From Actinomycetota bacterium (lineage in GTDB: Bacteria; Actinomycetota; Actinomycetes; S36-B12; GCA-2699445), in the NCBI GenBank assembly GCA_029978705.1, contig JAPOIY010000023.1, positions 1 through 40,780 on the forward strand: a stretch of 40,780 bases of DNA. The letters are read 5' to 3'. This document shows, piece after piece, positions 13,805 to 22,605 of the stretch. The notes beneath the pieces were generated by a model. The model was not told the origin of the DNA. It worked only from the letters and a program-made list of their open reading frames with translations, and did no database searches. Within the stretch, counting starts at the first letter, position 1; each line of letters begins with the position of its first letter. The position numbers and the translations under genes are program-made.

Positions 13805-15774
13805 CCGTCGCGCTCGGCCAGTGCGGCCAGTCGGGCGTTGTACGCAGTGAGTTCGTCGTCGCCGCTCCGGTCGACCTGACGGTCCCGCCGCCGCGCCGCC
13901 CGGTCGTCGCTGCGGGCCCACTGCACTGCGACGACGATCATCGCAATCAGGGCCGGCAGTTCACCGATCCCCCACGCGACGCCGCCGCCGTCCACCGAGT
14001 CGCGCACGGCGTCGGTGACCCAAGGGGGCTGCACCAGGCTGAACCACTCCCCGCCGAGAGGCTGCGCCGACATCATGATGGCCACTGCGAAGAAGGCGTG
14101 CAGCGACATGAAGACCAGCAGCAGGAGCAGCCTCGCCCACGGCGGCACGGTGCGGGGACCGGGGTCGAGCCCGAGGACCACCCAGAAGAAGAGGAACCCA
14201 GCCAGGAGGAAGTGGAACCCCATCAGCACGTGACCCAGGTGGGATCCCATGGCCCACCCGAACAGGGGCGTGAAGTACAGCCCGAACAGTCCGACCGTGC
14301 CGATGGCGAGCACATAGAGGGGGTGGGTGATCACCGCTGAGACGGGGGAGTGCATCCCCCACGTCACCCACTCCCGGGGGCCCCGGTCCGGTCCGGTGGC
14401 CGGCCGCAGGGCCCGCAGCGCCAGCGTCGCCGGCATGCCCAGGACCAACAGGATGGGCACCAGCATGGACAGGGTCATGTGCTGCAGCATGTGCCATTCC
14501 ACGGACACCTGGGCGTAGCCGGCGATCCCGAAGGACGTCGCCCACACCAGGACCAGCACCCCCGCGCACCAGGCGACGGTGCGTCCCCACGGCCACACGA
14601 TGCCGCGGGACCGGCACCGCCAGACCGCCCAGGCGTAGGCACCGGCCAGGACGGCCGCGAGGATCAGGAAGACGGCGTCCGGGTACCAGCCCAGGACGAC
14701 GGTCGCCGCGGTCGGAGGGGGTGGGAACGGGAACCCGAGGAGTTCTTCGGCCGGTGAGCCCAGCGGCAGGGCCACCCTCGGGTAGGCCGTGACGGTCATG
14801 CTGATCGCGACCCCCAGGGTCACGGCGAGGAGCACGAGCTCCGCGATCAGCCACGGCAGGATGGGGCCGCCCGTCGCGACCCGGCGCCGCGCGTTGCGGG
14901 CAACCAGGAGCAGCGCCACCAGCAGCGCGACCTTGACGAGAACGAGAAGGCCGTACGCGGTGGTGAACAGTTCGGACGGCTGCTCCAACCGCGTGTAGGC
15001 GTTGGCCACACCCGAGGCCGCGAGCACGATGACGGCACCGGTGGCCAGGACGGAGAAGCGGGCGATGGCGGTGCGGAAGCCCGGGTCGGCGCGCAGCCCG
15101 TGGCGCGTGACTGCGATGAGCGCCCCGATCCACAGAGCGGCAGCCCACGCGTGCAGGGCACCGGCGGCGAGGGCCAGGGAGTGGTCGCCCAGCGACGTGC
15201 CGTGCGCCGTGAGGGGCACGGCCACCACGGCGATGGAGGCGATCCCGGTCAGGACCGCGGCGGAACTGGTGCGCACGCTGACGGCGGCCACCATGGAGAT
15301 GACCAGCGCCAGGATGGCCGCCACCAGGTAGGCGACGTTCTGGGGGATCTCCAGGGCGTAGGTGAAGAAGACCTGCGGCCGCATCGCCTCCCCCAGCGGC
15401 TGCCCCACCACCGTCGCGTGGGTGAAGGCCAACGCCGTCAGGGCCGCCAGCGCCCAGGCCAGCGACCATCCCGTGGCGAGGACGAGGTCCCGTCGGCCGG
15501 GGCGCGACACGACAGCGCGGTCGGCTCCGGGCATCAGGAAGGCAGCCGTCACCACCATCCCCAGGGTCACGGTGCCGGCCACGGTGGTGACCAGCCGGGC
15601 CAGCGGCAGCCCCCACCCCACCACGGGACCCGCGTCGGGCAGTCCTTCCCCGGAGGGCGCGTAGCCCGAGCCGCCCAGCCACAGCCCGACCAGCAGTCCG
15701 GCGACGGCGAGGACGGCGCCGGCGGCGGCGAGCCAGAACAGGGGGATCGGGGAGCCGACGCGGGTCGCTGTCAT
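13786..15774 (-). CDS. CopD–CtaG fusion: copper import/cytochrome oxidase assembly membrane protein
   Basis: The protein has 662 residues and about 16 hydrophobic segments. The N-terminal half (about residues 50–330) resembles CopD copper-resistance/import proteins (TAHGTSLGDHSLALAAGALH, AAALWIGALIAVTRHG). The C-terminal half (about 390–620) is a caa3-type CtaG domain (SVEWHMLQHMTLSMLVPILL, GSHLGHVLMGFHFLLAGFLF), rich in histidines that could bind copper. Such fusions occur in actinobacteria and are thought to deliver copper to cytochrome c oxidase. ATG 15774 has a GGAGG site. It lies downstream of the PMT gene on the same strand, 63 nt away. No oxidase structural gene is in the window. Confidence 0.88.
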   Translation of the reverse strand: MTATRVGSPIPLFWLAAAGAVLAVAGLLVGLWLGGSGYAPSGEGLPDAGPVVGWGLPLARLVTTVAGTVTLGMVVTAAFLMPGADRAVVSRPGRRDLVLATGWSLAWALAALTALAFTHATVVGQPLGEAMRPQVFFTYALEIPQNVAYLVAAILALVISMVAAVSVRTSSAAVLTGIASIAVVAVPLTAHGTSLGDHSLALAAGALHAWAAALWIGALIAVTRHGLRADPGFRTAIARFSVLATGAVIVLAASGVANAYTRLEQPSELFTTAYGLLVLVKVALLVALLLVARNARRRVATGGPILPWLIAELVLLAVTLGVAISMTVTAYPRVALPLGSPAEELLGFPFPPPPTAATVVLGWYPDAVFLILAAVLAGAYAWAVWRCRSRGIVWPWGRTVAWCAGVLVLVWATSFGIAGYAQVSVEWHMLQHMTLSMLVPILLVLGMPATLALRALRPATGPDRGPREWVTWGMHSPVSAVITHPLYVLAIGTVGLFGLYFTPLFGWAMGSHLGHVLMGFHFLLAGFLFFWVVLGLDPGPRTVPPWARLLLLLVFMSLHAFFAVAIMMSAQPLGGEWFSLVQPPWVTDAVRDSVDGGGVAWGIGELPALIAMIVVAVQWARSDDRAARRRDRQVDRSGDDELTAYNARLAALAERDGQDSRT

Positions 15775-15837
15775 CGGCCCGACCTCCGGGCGTTCAGGAG
15801 CACTCCCACAGAGTAGGTGGTCGGGTCGCGGGCGGCG

Positions 15838-17316
15838 TCACACCCACGTCGGCAGCCACATGCGGGCACTCCACGCCGTGTAGTCGATCAGGCCCGCCGA
15901 CCAGATCGGGTAGAAGAACGCCGACAGTCCGACGCAGGCGAGCAGGAACACCGCCACCCCGACCACGCGGGCGCGGCGGTGGCGTTCGGGCGGCCGGTTC
16001 ACGAACTCGCTCAGGGACAAGGTGAGCGCGGCGACCACGAACGGCGCGATCACGACGGCGTAGAACGTGAAGATGGTCCGGTCGGGGAACAGCAGCCACG
16101 GCACCCAGCCGGCGAGAACCCCCGCGAGCACCGCGCCGGCCCGCCAATCGCGGTGCGCGAGCCAGCGCCAGGCCTGGTAGAGCAGGGCCAGGACACCGGT
16201 CCACCAGATCAGCGGGTTGCCCAGCGCGGTCACCGCCTCCGCGCAGCGCCCGGAGGGGCACGCGGTCGCCGTGCCCTCGTAGTAGAAGGACGTCGGGCGC
16301 GCCTGCACCAACCAGCCCAGGGCCGAGGACTGGTAGGAGTGCGCGCTGGTCAGGTTCGTGTGGAAGCCCCACATCTCAGCGTGATAGTGCAGCAGCGACC
16401 GCAGGGCGGCCAGGGGTCCCCCCGCCGGGTCCCACTGCCGATCCCACCCGGCGTCGGACAGGAACCACCCGTACCAGGCGGCGACATAGACGACCAGGAT
16501 GACCGCCAGCATGGTGACGCCGGCTGCGACCGCGTCCCCGACCAGCGCCGGCAGCCACCGCTCCCCGTCACGCCGCCGCCGTCCCACGTCCCACAGCACC
16601 GTCATGATGAGGAAGACCGCGACGAACCAGATGCCGCTCCACTTCACCGCACACGCCAGGCCCAACGCACCGGCTGCCGCCAGCCGCCAGGGCCGCCACC
16701 AGTTCCCAGGGGTGCGGCCGGACCGGGACCAGTCCCGGTCCACCAGCAGGAAGGCGAACGCGAGCACGATGAAGAAGGTGAGCAGCCCGTCCAGGACGGC
16801 GGTGCGGCTCATGACGATGGCCATGCCGTCGATGGCCAGCAGCAGGCCCGCGGCGGTCCCCCACAGGGCGCTGCCCGTCATGCGTACGACGGCGCGGGCC
16901 AGCACGAGGATGGTCAGGGTGCCGAACAGGGCGACCGCCACCCGCCACCCGAACGGTGTGGCACCGAAGAGCGCCTCCCCGGCGGCGATCAGCCACTTGC
17001 CCACCGGGGGATGCACGACGTACGACGCTTCCCCGTTGAACCACGACGGGTCGATGGTGCCGTCGCCGGCCAGGATCTTCTTGTCGACCTTGCCGGCGAA
17101 CCCCTGCTCGTACCCGAACCGCAGCAGCGAGAGGCCGTCCTTGGCGTAGTACGTCTCGTCGAACACGAACGCGTGCGGCTTGCCCAGATCGGCGAAACGC
17201 AGCGCACCCCCCAGCACGGTGACCGCCAACGGACCGGCCCACCGCCCCGTGAACCGCCGGCGCGCGCCCGCGGATGCGGGGGGAGCTGCCGCCGGCGCCG
17301 GGGTGATCACACTCAC
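15838..17316 (-). CDS. Dolichyl/polyprenyl-phosphate-mannose–protein mannosyltransferase (PMT)
   Basis: The protein has 492 residues and about 10–11 membrane segments. The first extracellular loop carries the catalytic-type acidic pair in FDETYYAKDG, as in Rv1002c and yeast Pmt1. PMT moves mannose from a polyprenyl phosphate carrier to Ser/Thr of proteins as they are secreted through Sec. I chose GTG 17316 because it lies exactly 6 nt after a TAGGAT -10 box; a GTG two codons upstream (17322) is also in frame. It is divergent from rsmI, as in M. tuberculosis (Rv1002c/Rv1003). A likely client in this window is the GH16 enzyme with its Pro/Thr linker. Confidence 0.92.
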   Translation of the reverse strand: MSVITPAPAAAPPASAGARRRFTGRWAGPLAVTVLGGALRFADLGKPHAFVFDETYYAKDGLSLLRFGYEQGFAGKVDKKILAGDGTIDPSWFNGEASYVVHPPVGKWLIAAGEALFGATPFGWRVAVALFGTLTILVLARAVVRMTGSALWGTAAGLLLAIDGMAIVMSRTAVLDGLLTFFIVLAFAFLLVDRDWSRSGRTPGNWWRPWRLAAAGALGLACAVKWSGIWFVAVFLIMTVLWDVGRRRRDGERWLPALVGDAVAAGVTMLAVILVVYVAAWYGWFLSDAGWDRQWDPAGGPLAALRSLLHYHAEMWGFHTNLTSAHSYQSSALGWLVQARPTSFYYEGTATACPSGRCAEAVTALGNPLIWWTGVLALLYQAWRWLAHRDWRAGAVLAGVLAGWVPWLLFPDRTIFTFYAVVIAPFVVAALTLSLSEFVNRPPERHRRARVVGVAVFLLACVGLSAFFYPIWSAGLIDYTAWSARMWLPTWV

Positions 17317-17322
17317 CGACAC

Positions 17323-17328
17323 ATCCTA
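17323..17328 (-). promoter_or_regulatory. -10 box of a leaderless promoter for PMT
   Basis: TAGGAT on the minus strand is followed by 6 nt and the GTG at 17316; this spacing decides the start. Confidence 0.52.
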
Positions 17329-17348
17329 GGTGGGCGGCGCCCGCGTGC

Positions 17349-17354
17349 CAGGAT
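17349..17354 (+). promoter_or_regulatory. -10 box of a leaderless promoter for rsmI
   Basis: CAGGAT ends 6 nt before the GTG at 17361. With the PMT box it makes a 44-bp back-to-back pair of leaderless promoters. Confidence 0.5.
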
Positions 17355-17360
17355 GTCGGG

Positions 17361-18215
17361 GTGTCCGGCATCCTCACCGTCGCCGCCACGCCGATCGGCA
17401 ACCCGCACGACGCGTCCGAGCGGCTGCGCAGCGCGTTGGCGCAGGCCCGTCTCATCGCGGCCGAGGACACCCGGCGCCTGCGGCGGCTGGCCGACGACCT
17501 GGGAGTGACGGTCACCGGCCGCGTGGTGTCCCTGTTCGACGGCAACGAGGCGCGCCGCAGTGATGAGCTGGTGGACCAACTGGTGGCCGGCCACGACGTG
17601 CTGCTGGTCTCCGACGCGGGGATGCCGACCATCAGCGATCCCGGCAGCCGGCTGGTCCAGCGCTGCGCGGACCGCGGGATCCGGGTGACCGCCCTGCCGG
17701 GGGCGTCCGCCGTCGCCACTGCCGTGGCGGTGTCGGGCCTGACGGCCGGACCGTTCTGCTTCGAGGGGTTCCCACCCCGCAAGGCCGGCGAGCGCCGCCG
17801 TCGGCTGCAGCAGCTCGCGCCGGACCCGCGGCCGACGGTGTTCTTCGAGTCGCCGCGACGGTTGGCCGACACCCTGAGCGTCCTGGCGGAGGTGTTCGGG
17901 GACCGGCACGCGGTCGTGTGCCGGGAATTGACGAAGGTCCACGAAGAGGTGCTGCGGGGGTCGCTGGCCGAGCTGGCGGTGTGGGCGGCCGCCGCCGACG
18001 TCCGCGGGGAGGTGACTCTCGTCGTGGCGGGGGCGCCGGAGTCGGCCCCCCCGGATCCCCCGGAGCTGGCCGCGGCGGTCGCGGCGCTGCGGGACTCGGG
18101 GATGACGCACCGGGATGCCGTGGCGCAGGTGGCCGCCACCACAGGAGCGCCGCGTCGCACGGTGTATCAGGCGGCTCTGCCGCAGGGGCGGAATCAGCCC
18201 CCCGCCACGCGCTAG
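17361..18215 (+). CDS. rsmI: 16S rRNA 2'-O-ribose C1402 methyltransferase RsmI
   Basis: The protein has 284 residues of the tetrapyrrole-methylase fold. The SAM-binding N-terminus reads ILTVAATPIGNPHDASERL. The family signatures AEDTRRLRRL, LVSDAGMPTISDPG and VTALPGASAVATAVAVSGL, and FEGFPPRKAGERRRRL, are all present, followed by FFESPRRL and CRELTKVHEEV. RsmI methylates the ribose of C1402 in the ribosomal decoding centre. The start is GTG 17361, leaderless. The final TAG (18213–18215) is also the first half of the -10 box for the next gene. Confidence 0.95.
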   Translation: MSGILTVAATPIGNPHDASERLRSALAQARLIAAEDTRRLRRLADDLGVTVTGRVVSLFDGNEARRSDELVDQLVAGHDVLLVSDAGMPTISDPGSRLVQRCADRGIRVTALPGASAVATAVAVSGLTAGPFCFEGFPPRKAGERRRRLQQLAPDPRPTVFFESPRRLADTLSVLAEVFGDRHAVVCRELTKVHEEVLRGSLAELAVWAAAADVRGEVTLVVAGAPESAPPDPPELAAAVAALRDSGMTHRDAVAQVAATTGAPRRTVYQAALPQGRNQPPATR

Positions 18216-18218
18216 GTT
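18213..18218 (+). promoter_or_regulatory. -10 box of a leaderless promoter for gldA, overlapping the rsmI stop
   Basis: TAGGTT, whose TAG is the rsmI stop codon, ends 6 nt before ATG 18225. Confidence 0.52.
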
Positions 18219-18224
18219 GCCGTC

Positions 18225-19307
18225 ATGCTCTCCGTCTTCTGTTCCCCCTCCCGGTATGTGCAGGGTCGCGGCGCCACCGCCGCCCTCGGGGAGCAGATGG
18301 TGCGGATGGGGCTGCCCGGCCCGGTGCTCATCGTCGCGTCCCGGTCCAACATCGACCGCCTGGGAGAGCACTGGAAGGAGTCCCTGCCGGCAGCCGGGTT
18401 CGACTACGCCGTCCACGAGTTCGGCGGGGAATGCACCCAGGAGGAGATCGACGCCGGCGCCGCCGCGGCCCGGGAGATCGGGGCGCGCACGGTCGTCGGG
18501 GCCGGCGGGGGCAAGGCGCTCGACGCGTCCCGCGGCGTCGCGGCGGAGATCGGCGCCGCCGCCGTCAACTGTCCGACGCTGGCGTCCAGCGACGCCCCGT
18601 GCAGTGCCCTGTCCGTGGTGTACACCGCCGAGGGCGCCGTGGATCGGATCAGCTACTACCCGCGCAACCCCGACCTCGTCCTCGTGGACACCGAAGTCGT
18701 CGCTGCGGCGCCCCGCCGGTACCTCGTCTCCGGCATGGGCGACGCCCTGGCCACGTGGTACGAGGCCCGCAGCGTCATCCGCGCCCACGGTCACAACGAG
18801 GTGGGGGGCGGGGCCACGATCACCGCGGGCGCTCTCGCCGAACTGTGCTGCCGCACCCTCTTCGCCGACGGGCCGGCGGCCGCCGACGCCGTCGCCGCCG
18901 GTGCCGTCACGCCCGCGCTGGAGCGTGTTGTGGAGGCCAACACCCTGCTCTCCGGGCTCGGGTTCGAGTCCGGTGGCCTGGCGATCGCGCACTCGGTGCA
19001 CAACGGCCTCACGGCGGTCCCCGGGACCCACGGCCACCTGCACGGCGAGAAGGTCGCCTTCGGGCTGCTGGTCCAGTTGGTGGTGGAGGGCCAGCCGGAG
19101 GAGGAGATCGCGCAGGTGCGCGACTTCTGCCGGGCGGTGGGGCTGCCCACGACGCTCGCGGACATCGGGCTGCCCGACGCGTCCGACGAGGTGATCGCCA
19201 CGATCGCCGAGCGGACGGTCGCGCCGGGGGAGTCGGCCCACCGCGAGCCGTTCGAGGTCACCGCCGACATGATCGCGGACGGGATCCGCGCCGCCGACCG
19301 GCTCTGA
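18225..19307 (+). CDS. gldA: Glycerol dehydrogenase (metal-dependent, GldA type)
   Basis: This 360-residue member of the iron/zinc alcohol dehydrogenase superfamily has the NAD loop VVGAGGGKALDASR (about residues 88–101) and ASSDAPCSAL. The three metal ligands of glycerol dehydrogenase line up almost exactly with the Bacillus enzyme: Asp173 in GMGDALATWYEA, His256 in IAHSVHNGL and His273 in GHLHGEKVAFG. It oxidises glycerol to dihydroxyacetone with NAD+. No dihydroxyacetone kinase gene is nearby. It occupies the rsmI–metG interval, which holds different genes in mycobacteria, so it is probably an insertion into a conserved block. Confidence 0.9.
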   Translation: MLSVFCSPSRYVQGRGATAALGEQMVRMGLPGPVLIVASRSNIDRLGEHWKESLPAAGFDYAVHEFGGECTQEEIDAGAAAAREIGARTVVGAGGGKALDASRGVAAEIGAAAVNCPTLASSDAPCSALSVVYTAEGAVDRISYYPRNPDLVLVDTEVVAAAPRRYLVSGMGDALATWYEARSVIRAHGHNEVGGGATITAGALAELCCRTLFADGPAAADAVAAGAVTPALERVVEANTLLSGLGFESGGLAIAHSVHNGLTAVPGTHGHLHGEKVAFGLLVQLVVEGQPEEEIAQVRDFCRAVGLPTTLADIGLPDASDEVIATIAERTVAPGESAHREPFEVTADMIADGIRAADRL

Positions 19308-19316
19308 GCCGCCTGG

Positions 19317-19322
19317 CAGAAT
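19317..19322 (+). promoter_or_regulatory. -10 box of a leaderless promoter for metG
   Basis: CAGAAT ends 6 nt before ATG 19329. Confidence 0.5.
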
Positions 19323-19328
19323 GACGCC

Positions 19329-20915
19329 ATGCCCGACAAGTCGTTCTACGCCACGACGCCCATCTACTACGTCAACGACGCTCCCCACATCGGGCACGCC
19401 TACACCACCGTGGCGGGGGACGCTCTCACCCGGTGGCGGCGGCAGCGGGGCGAGTCGGTGGTGTTCCTGACGGGTACCGACGAACACGGCACCAAGGTGC
19501 AGCGCAAGGCCGAGGAGAACGGCGTCAGCCCCCAGGAGTGGGTCGACCGCCTGGTCGCCGAGCACTGGCGTCCGGTCCTGGAGACCCTCGACATCGCCAA
19601 CGACGACTTCATCCGCACGACGGAGAAGCGGCACCGCATCGGCGTGCAGCGGTTCTGGGAGGTGCTGCAGGAGTCCGGTCAGGTGTACCCCGAGGCCTAT
19701 GAGGGGCCGTACTGCGTGGGCTGCGAGGAGTTCAAGGTCGCCGCCGACCTCGAGGAAGGCACGGGCGAGTTCGCCGGCCAGCAGGTGTGCCGCATCCACC
19801 ACCGCCCGGTGGAGCAGTTGAGCGAGCAGAACTGGTGGTTCCGGCTGTCGGACTACACCCAACCTCTGCTGGAGCACTACGAACGGCACCCCGACGCCGT
19901 GGCGCCGCGCAGTGCGTACAACGAGGTGGTGTCGTTCATCCGCCAGGGCCTGTCCGACATCTCGATGTCCCGCTCCAGCGTCTCGTGGGGGATCCCGTTG
20001 CCGTGGGACGAGGAGCAGGTGGTCTACGTCTGGTTCGACGCGCTGCTCAACTACATCACCGCGATCGGGTACGGCGACGAGTCCCGCACCGGGTTCTTCG
20101 ACCGCACCTGGCCGGCCGACGTGCACCTCGTCGGCAAGGACATCCTGCGGTTCCACGCGGTCTACTGGCCCGCGATGCTCATGGCGGCCGGACTCCCGCT
20201 GCCGGGCCAGGTCTTCGCCCACGGCTGGCTGCTCGTCGGGGGCGAGAAGATGTCGAAGACGAAACTCACCGGCATCGCCCCCACAGCGATCACCGACGTG
20301 TTCGGGACCGACGCCTTCCGCTACTACTTCCTGCGTGCGATCAACTTCGGAGCGGACGGCTCATTCTCCTGGGAGGACATGCGCGACCGGTACACCGCCG
20401 AGCTCGCCAACGGACTGGGGAACCTGGCCTCGCGGTCGGCGGCCATGATCGGCAAGTACTACGACGGCATCCTTCCCGAGCCCGGCCCCTACAGCAACGC
20501 CGACCTGGTGCTGCAGGACCACCTGGCCCGCGCCGCCCTGGACGCGGACGCCGCCATGCTGGCGCTGGACTTCAGTACCGCCATCGGGGCCGTCCGCGGG
20601 TTCATCGACGCGGTCAACCACTACGTCACCGACCAGGAGCCGTGGGTCCTGGCCAAGGACGAGGAGCGGCGGGAACGGCTGGGCACCGTGCTGTACACGA
20701 TCGCGGAGTCGCTACGGGCGATCAGCGTCCTCTACCACCCGATCATGCCCGGGTCCATGGCGACCCTGTGGCAGTCGCTCGGAGCCGGAGAGTCCGTCGG
20801 GCCGCTGGCCGACCAGCTGGTGACGGACATCGGCTGGGGCAGGCTGGCGCCCGGCAGCACCGTGGCGAAGCCCGGACAGCTCTTCCCGCGACTGCCCGAC
20901 GAGGAGACCCCGTGA
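19329..20915 (+). CDS. metG: Methionyl-tRNA synthetase
   Basis: The protein has 528 residues, close to the mycobacterial enzyme. Class I signatures are the HIGH motif at residues 20–23 (APHIGHAYTT) and KMSKT at 307–311. TDEHGTKVQRKAEENG and the connective-peptide cysteines (YCVGC, then CRIHH) are also seen. The anticodon-binding helical domain follows (ANGLGNLASRSAAM). There is no C-terminal EMAP-like tRNA-binding domain, as usual for this short form. ATG 19329 is leaderless (CAGAAT box). The stop overlaps the tatD GTG by 4 nt, so metG–tatD–rsmA is one coupled operon. Confidence 0.97.
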   Translation: MPDKSFYATTPIYYVNDAPHIGHAYTTVAGDALTRWRRQRGESVVFLTGTDEHGTKVQRKAEENGVSPQEWVDRLVAEHWRPVLETLDIANDDFIRTTEKRHRIGVQRFWEVLQESGQVYPEAYEGPYCVGCEEFKVAADLEEGTGEFAGQQVCRIHHRPVEQLSEQNWWFRLSDYTQPLLEHYERHPDAVAPRSAYNEVVSFIRQGLSDISMSRSSVSWGIPLPWDEEQVVYVWFDALLNYITAIGYGDESRTGFFDRTWPADVHLVGKDILRFHAVYWPAMLMAAGLPLPGQVFAHGWLLVGGEKMSKTKLTGIAPTAITDVFGTDAFRYYFLRAINFGADGSFSWEDMRDRYTAELANGLGNLASRSAAMIGKYYDGILPEPGPYSNADLVLQDHLARAALDADAAMLALDFSTAIGAVRGFIDAVNHYVTDQEPWVLAKDEERRERLGTVLYTIAESLRAISVLYHPIMPGSMATLWQSLGAGESVGPLADQLVTDIGWGRLAPGSTVAKPGQLFPRLPDEETP

Positions 20916-21754
20916 GCCTCCCGGTGGCGCTGCCGGAACCCCTTCCAGCACCTGTCATCGACTCCCACTGCCACCTCGACATCACCGAGGAGTACTCGGG
21001 AGTGACGCCCCCGGCCGCGCTGGCCGCGGCCGCGGAGGTAGGGGTGTCCGGGGTGATCCAGGTGGGCGTCGACCTGGCGTCGTCCCGCCGCTCGGTGGCC
21101 ATCGCGGAGGCCCACCCGTCGGTCCTCGCCGCCGTGGCACTGCACCCCAACGAGGCGCCGCGGCGCGCCGCGCACCTGGCCCAGGACCTCGCCGACCTGG
21201 CGCAGCTGGCGGCCCACCCCCAGGTTGTGGCGATCGGCGAGACCGGGCTGGACCACTACCGCACCGAGCCCGCCGGGCGGGAAGCCCAGGAGCGGTCCTT
21301 CCGGGAACACATCCGGCTGGCGAAACGCCTCGGCCTGACCCTCGTCATCCACGACCGCGACGCCCACGACGACGTGCTGCGGGTGCTCGCGGGGGAGGAC
21401 CTGCCCGACCGGGTCGTGTTCCACTGTTTCAGCGGCGACGCGGAGATGGCACGGGTGTGCGCCGACGCGGGGTGGTTCCTGTCCTTCCCCGGCGTCCTGA
21501 CCTTCAAGAACGCGGCCGGGCTGCGCGCGGCCGCGGCCGTGGTGCCCCCGGAGCAGTTACTCGTCGAGACCGACGCCCCGTTCCTGACCCCCGCACCGCA
21601 CCGGGGCAAACCCAACGCGTCGTACCTGATGCCGTGGACGGTGCGCACGCTGGCCGAGGTCACCGGGATCGAGGTGGGGCGGCTGTGCGGGCTGCTGCAC
21701 ACCAACACCCTCGCCGCTTTCGCGGTGCGCCCCGATCAGGGGTTCACCGGGTGA
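20912..21754 (+). CDS. tatD: TatD-family metal-dependent deoxyribonuclease
   Basis: The protein has 280 residues from GTG 20912, which overlaps the metG stop as GTGA. Metal-binding motifs of the TatD amidohydrolase family are IDSHCHLDI near the start, GETGLDHYR (about residues 110–118), IHDRDAH, FHCFSGD (about 170–176) and ETDAPFLTPAPHRGK near the C-terminus. The family acts as 3'-5' DNase or in RNA quality control. One more GTGA overlap joins it to rsmA. In M. tuberculosis the resuscitation factor gene rpfB sits between tatD and ksgA; it is absent here. Confidence 0.95.
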   Translation: MSLPVALPEPLPAPVIDSHCHLDITEEYSGVTPPAALAAAAEVGVSGVIQVGVDLASSRRSVAIAEAHPSVLAAVALHPNEAPRRAAHLAQDLADLAQLAAHPQVVAIGETGLDHYRTEPAGREAQERSFREHIRLAKRLGLTLVIHDRDAHDDVLRVLAGEDLPDRVVFHCFSGDAEMARVCADAGWFLSFPGVLTFKNAAGLRAAAAVVPPEQLLVETDAPFLTPAPHRGKPNASYLMPWTVRTLAEVTGIEVGRLCGLLHTNTLAAFAVRPDQGFTG

Positions 21755-22605
21755 CGGTGCTGCTGGGCCCGCGGGAGGTGCGCGACCTCGCCGCACCCCT
21801 CGGCCTGCACCCGCGCAAGGCGCTCGGCCAGAACTTCGTCGTCGACCCCAACACCATCCGCCGCATCGTGCGCCTGGCCGGGCTGCCGCCGCGCGCCCAT
21901 GTCCTGGAGGTGGGGCCCGGACTGGGCAGTCTCACCCTCGGGCTGCTCGAGGCCGGGCATCCGGTGACCGCCGTCGAGGTCGACCCTCGCCTGGCCGACC
22001 TGCTGCCACGCACCGTGGCCGACCGCCTGCCGGACGCCGACCTCACGGTCGTCACCGGAGACGCCGCCCGAATGGGGCCGCAGACCTGCACGCCCGACGC
22101 ACTCGTGGCCAACCTGCCGTACAACGTCGCCGTGCCGGTGCTGCTGCACTGCCTGGCGACCTTCCCCTCGCTGCGCCGCAGCCTGGTCATGGTGCAGCGG
22201 GAGGTGGCCGACCGGCTGGCGGCGCCGCCCGGGTCGAAGGTCTACGGCATCCCCAGCGTCAAGACCGCGTGGTACGGCGCGGCGGACCGCGTCGGCACGG
22301 TGCCCCCGTCGGTCTTCTGGCCGGTGCCTCGCGTCGACTCCGGCCTCGTACTGATCACCGCGTACGACGACCCGGGCGCCGTCCGCGGGGGTGCGGCCCG
22401 CCAGCCCGTCTTCGAGGTGGTCGACCGGCTGTTCGCACAGCGGCGCAAGACCGTGCGCCACGCGCTGGCCGCGTGGGTGGGCTCCGCGCTGGCCGAGGGT
22501 GTCCTGGCCCGCACGGGCATTGCCGCGAACGCCCGCGCCGAGCAGTTGTCCCTGGTCGACTTCATCGCCGTCGCTACCGCCCTCCCTCGTGGCGTCGACG
22601 CCTAG
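21751..22605 (+). CDS. rsmA: 16S rRNA dimethyladenosine transferase (RsmA/KsgA)
   Basis: The protein has 284 residues. The N-terminal family motif PRKALGQNFVVDPN is present, then the SAM-binding VLEVGPGLGSLT, the catalytic NLPYN, and the C-terminal RVDSGLVLI and FAQRRKTVRHAL. RsmA makes the two N6,N6-dimethyladenosines in the 3' helix of 16S rRNA. GTG 21751 overlaps the tatD stop. Its TAG stop (22603–22605) overlaps the TAG of the convergent glycosyltransferase through the shared palindrome CTAG at 22602–22605, leaving no room for a terminator. Confidence 0.95.
   Translation: MTVLLGPREVRDLAAPLGLHPRKALGQNFVVDPNTIRRIVRLAGLPPRAHVLEVGPGLGSLTLGLLEAGHPVTAVEVDPRLADLLPRTVADRLPDADLTVVTGDAARMGPQTCTPDALVANLPYNVAVPVLLHCLATFPSLRRSLVMVQREVADRLAAPPGSKVYGIPSVKTAWYGAADRVGTVPPSVFWPVPRVDSGLVLITAYDDPGAVRGGAARQPVFEVVDRLFAQRRKTVRHALAAWVGSALAEGVLARTGIAANARAEQLSLVDFIAVATALPRGVDA

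Noticed and set aside
13786-15816. Plus-strand frames antisense to the CopD–CtaG gene
   Set aside because: Low-complexity, Arg/Gly/His-rich translations without motifs; the minus-strand membrane protein explains the region.
17313-20222. Very long minus-strand open frame antisense to rsmI, gldA and metG
   Set aside because: The three plus-strand genes carry full sets of family motifs; the antisense translation has none.
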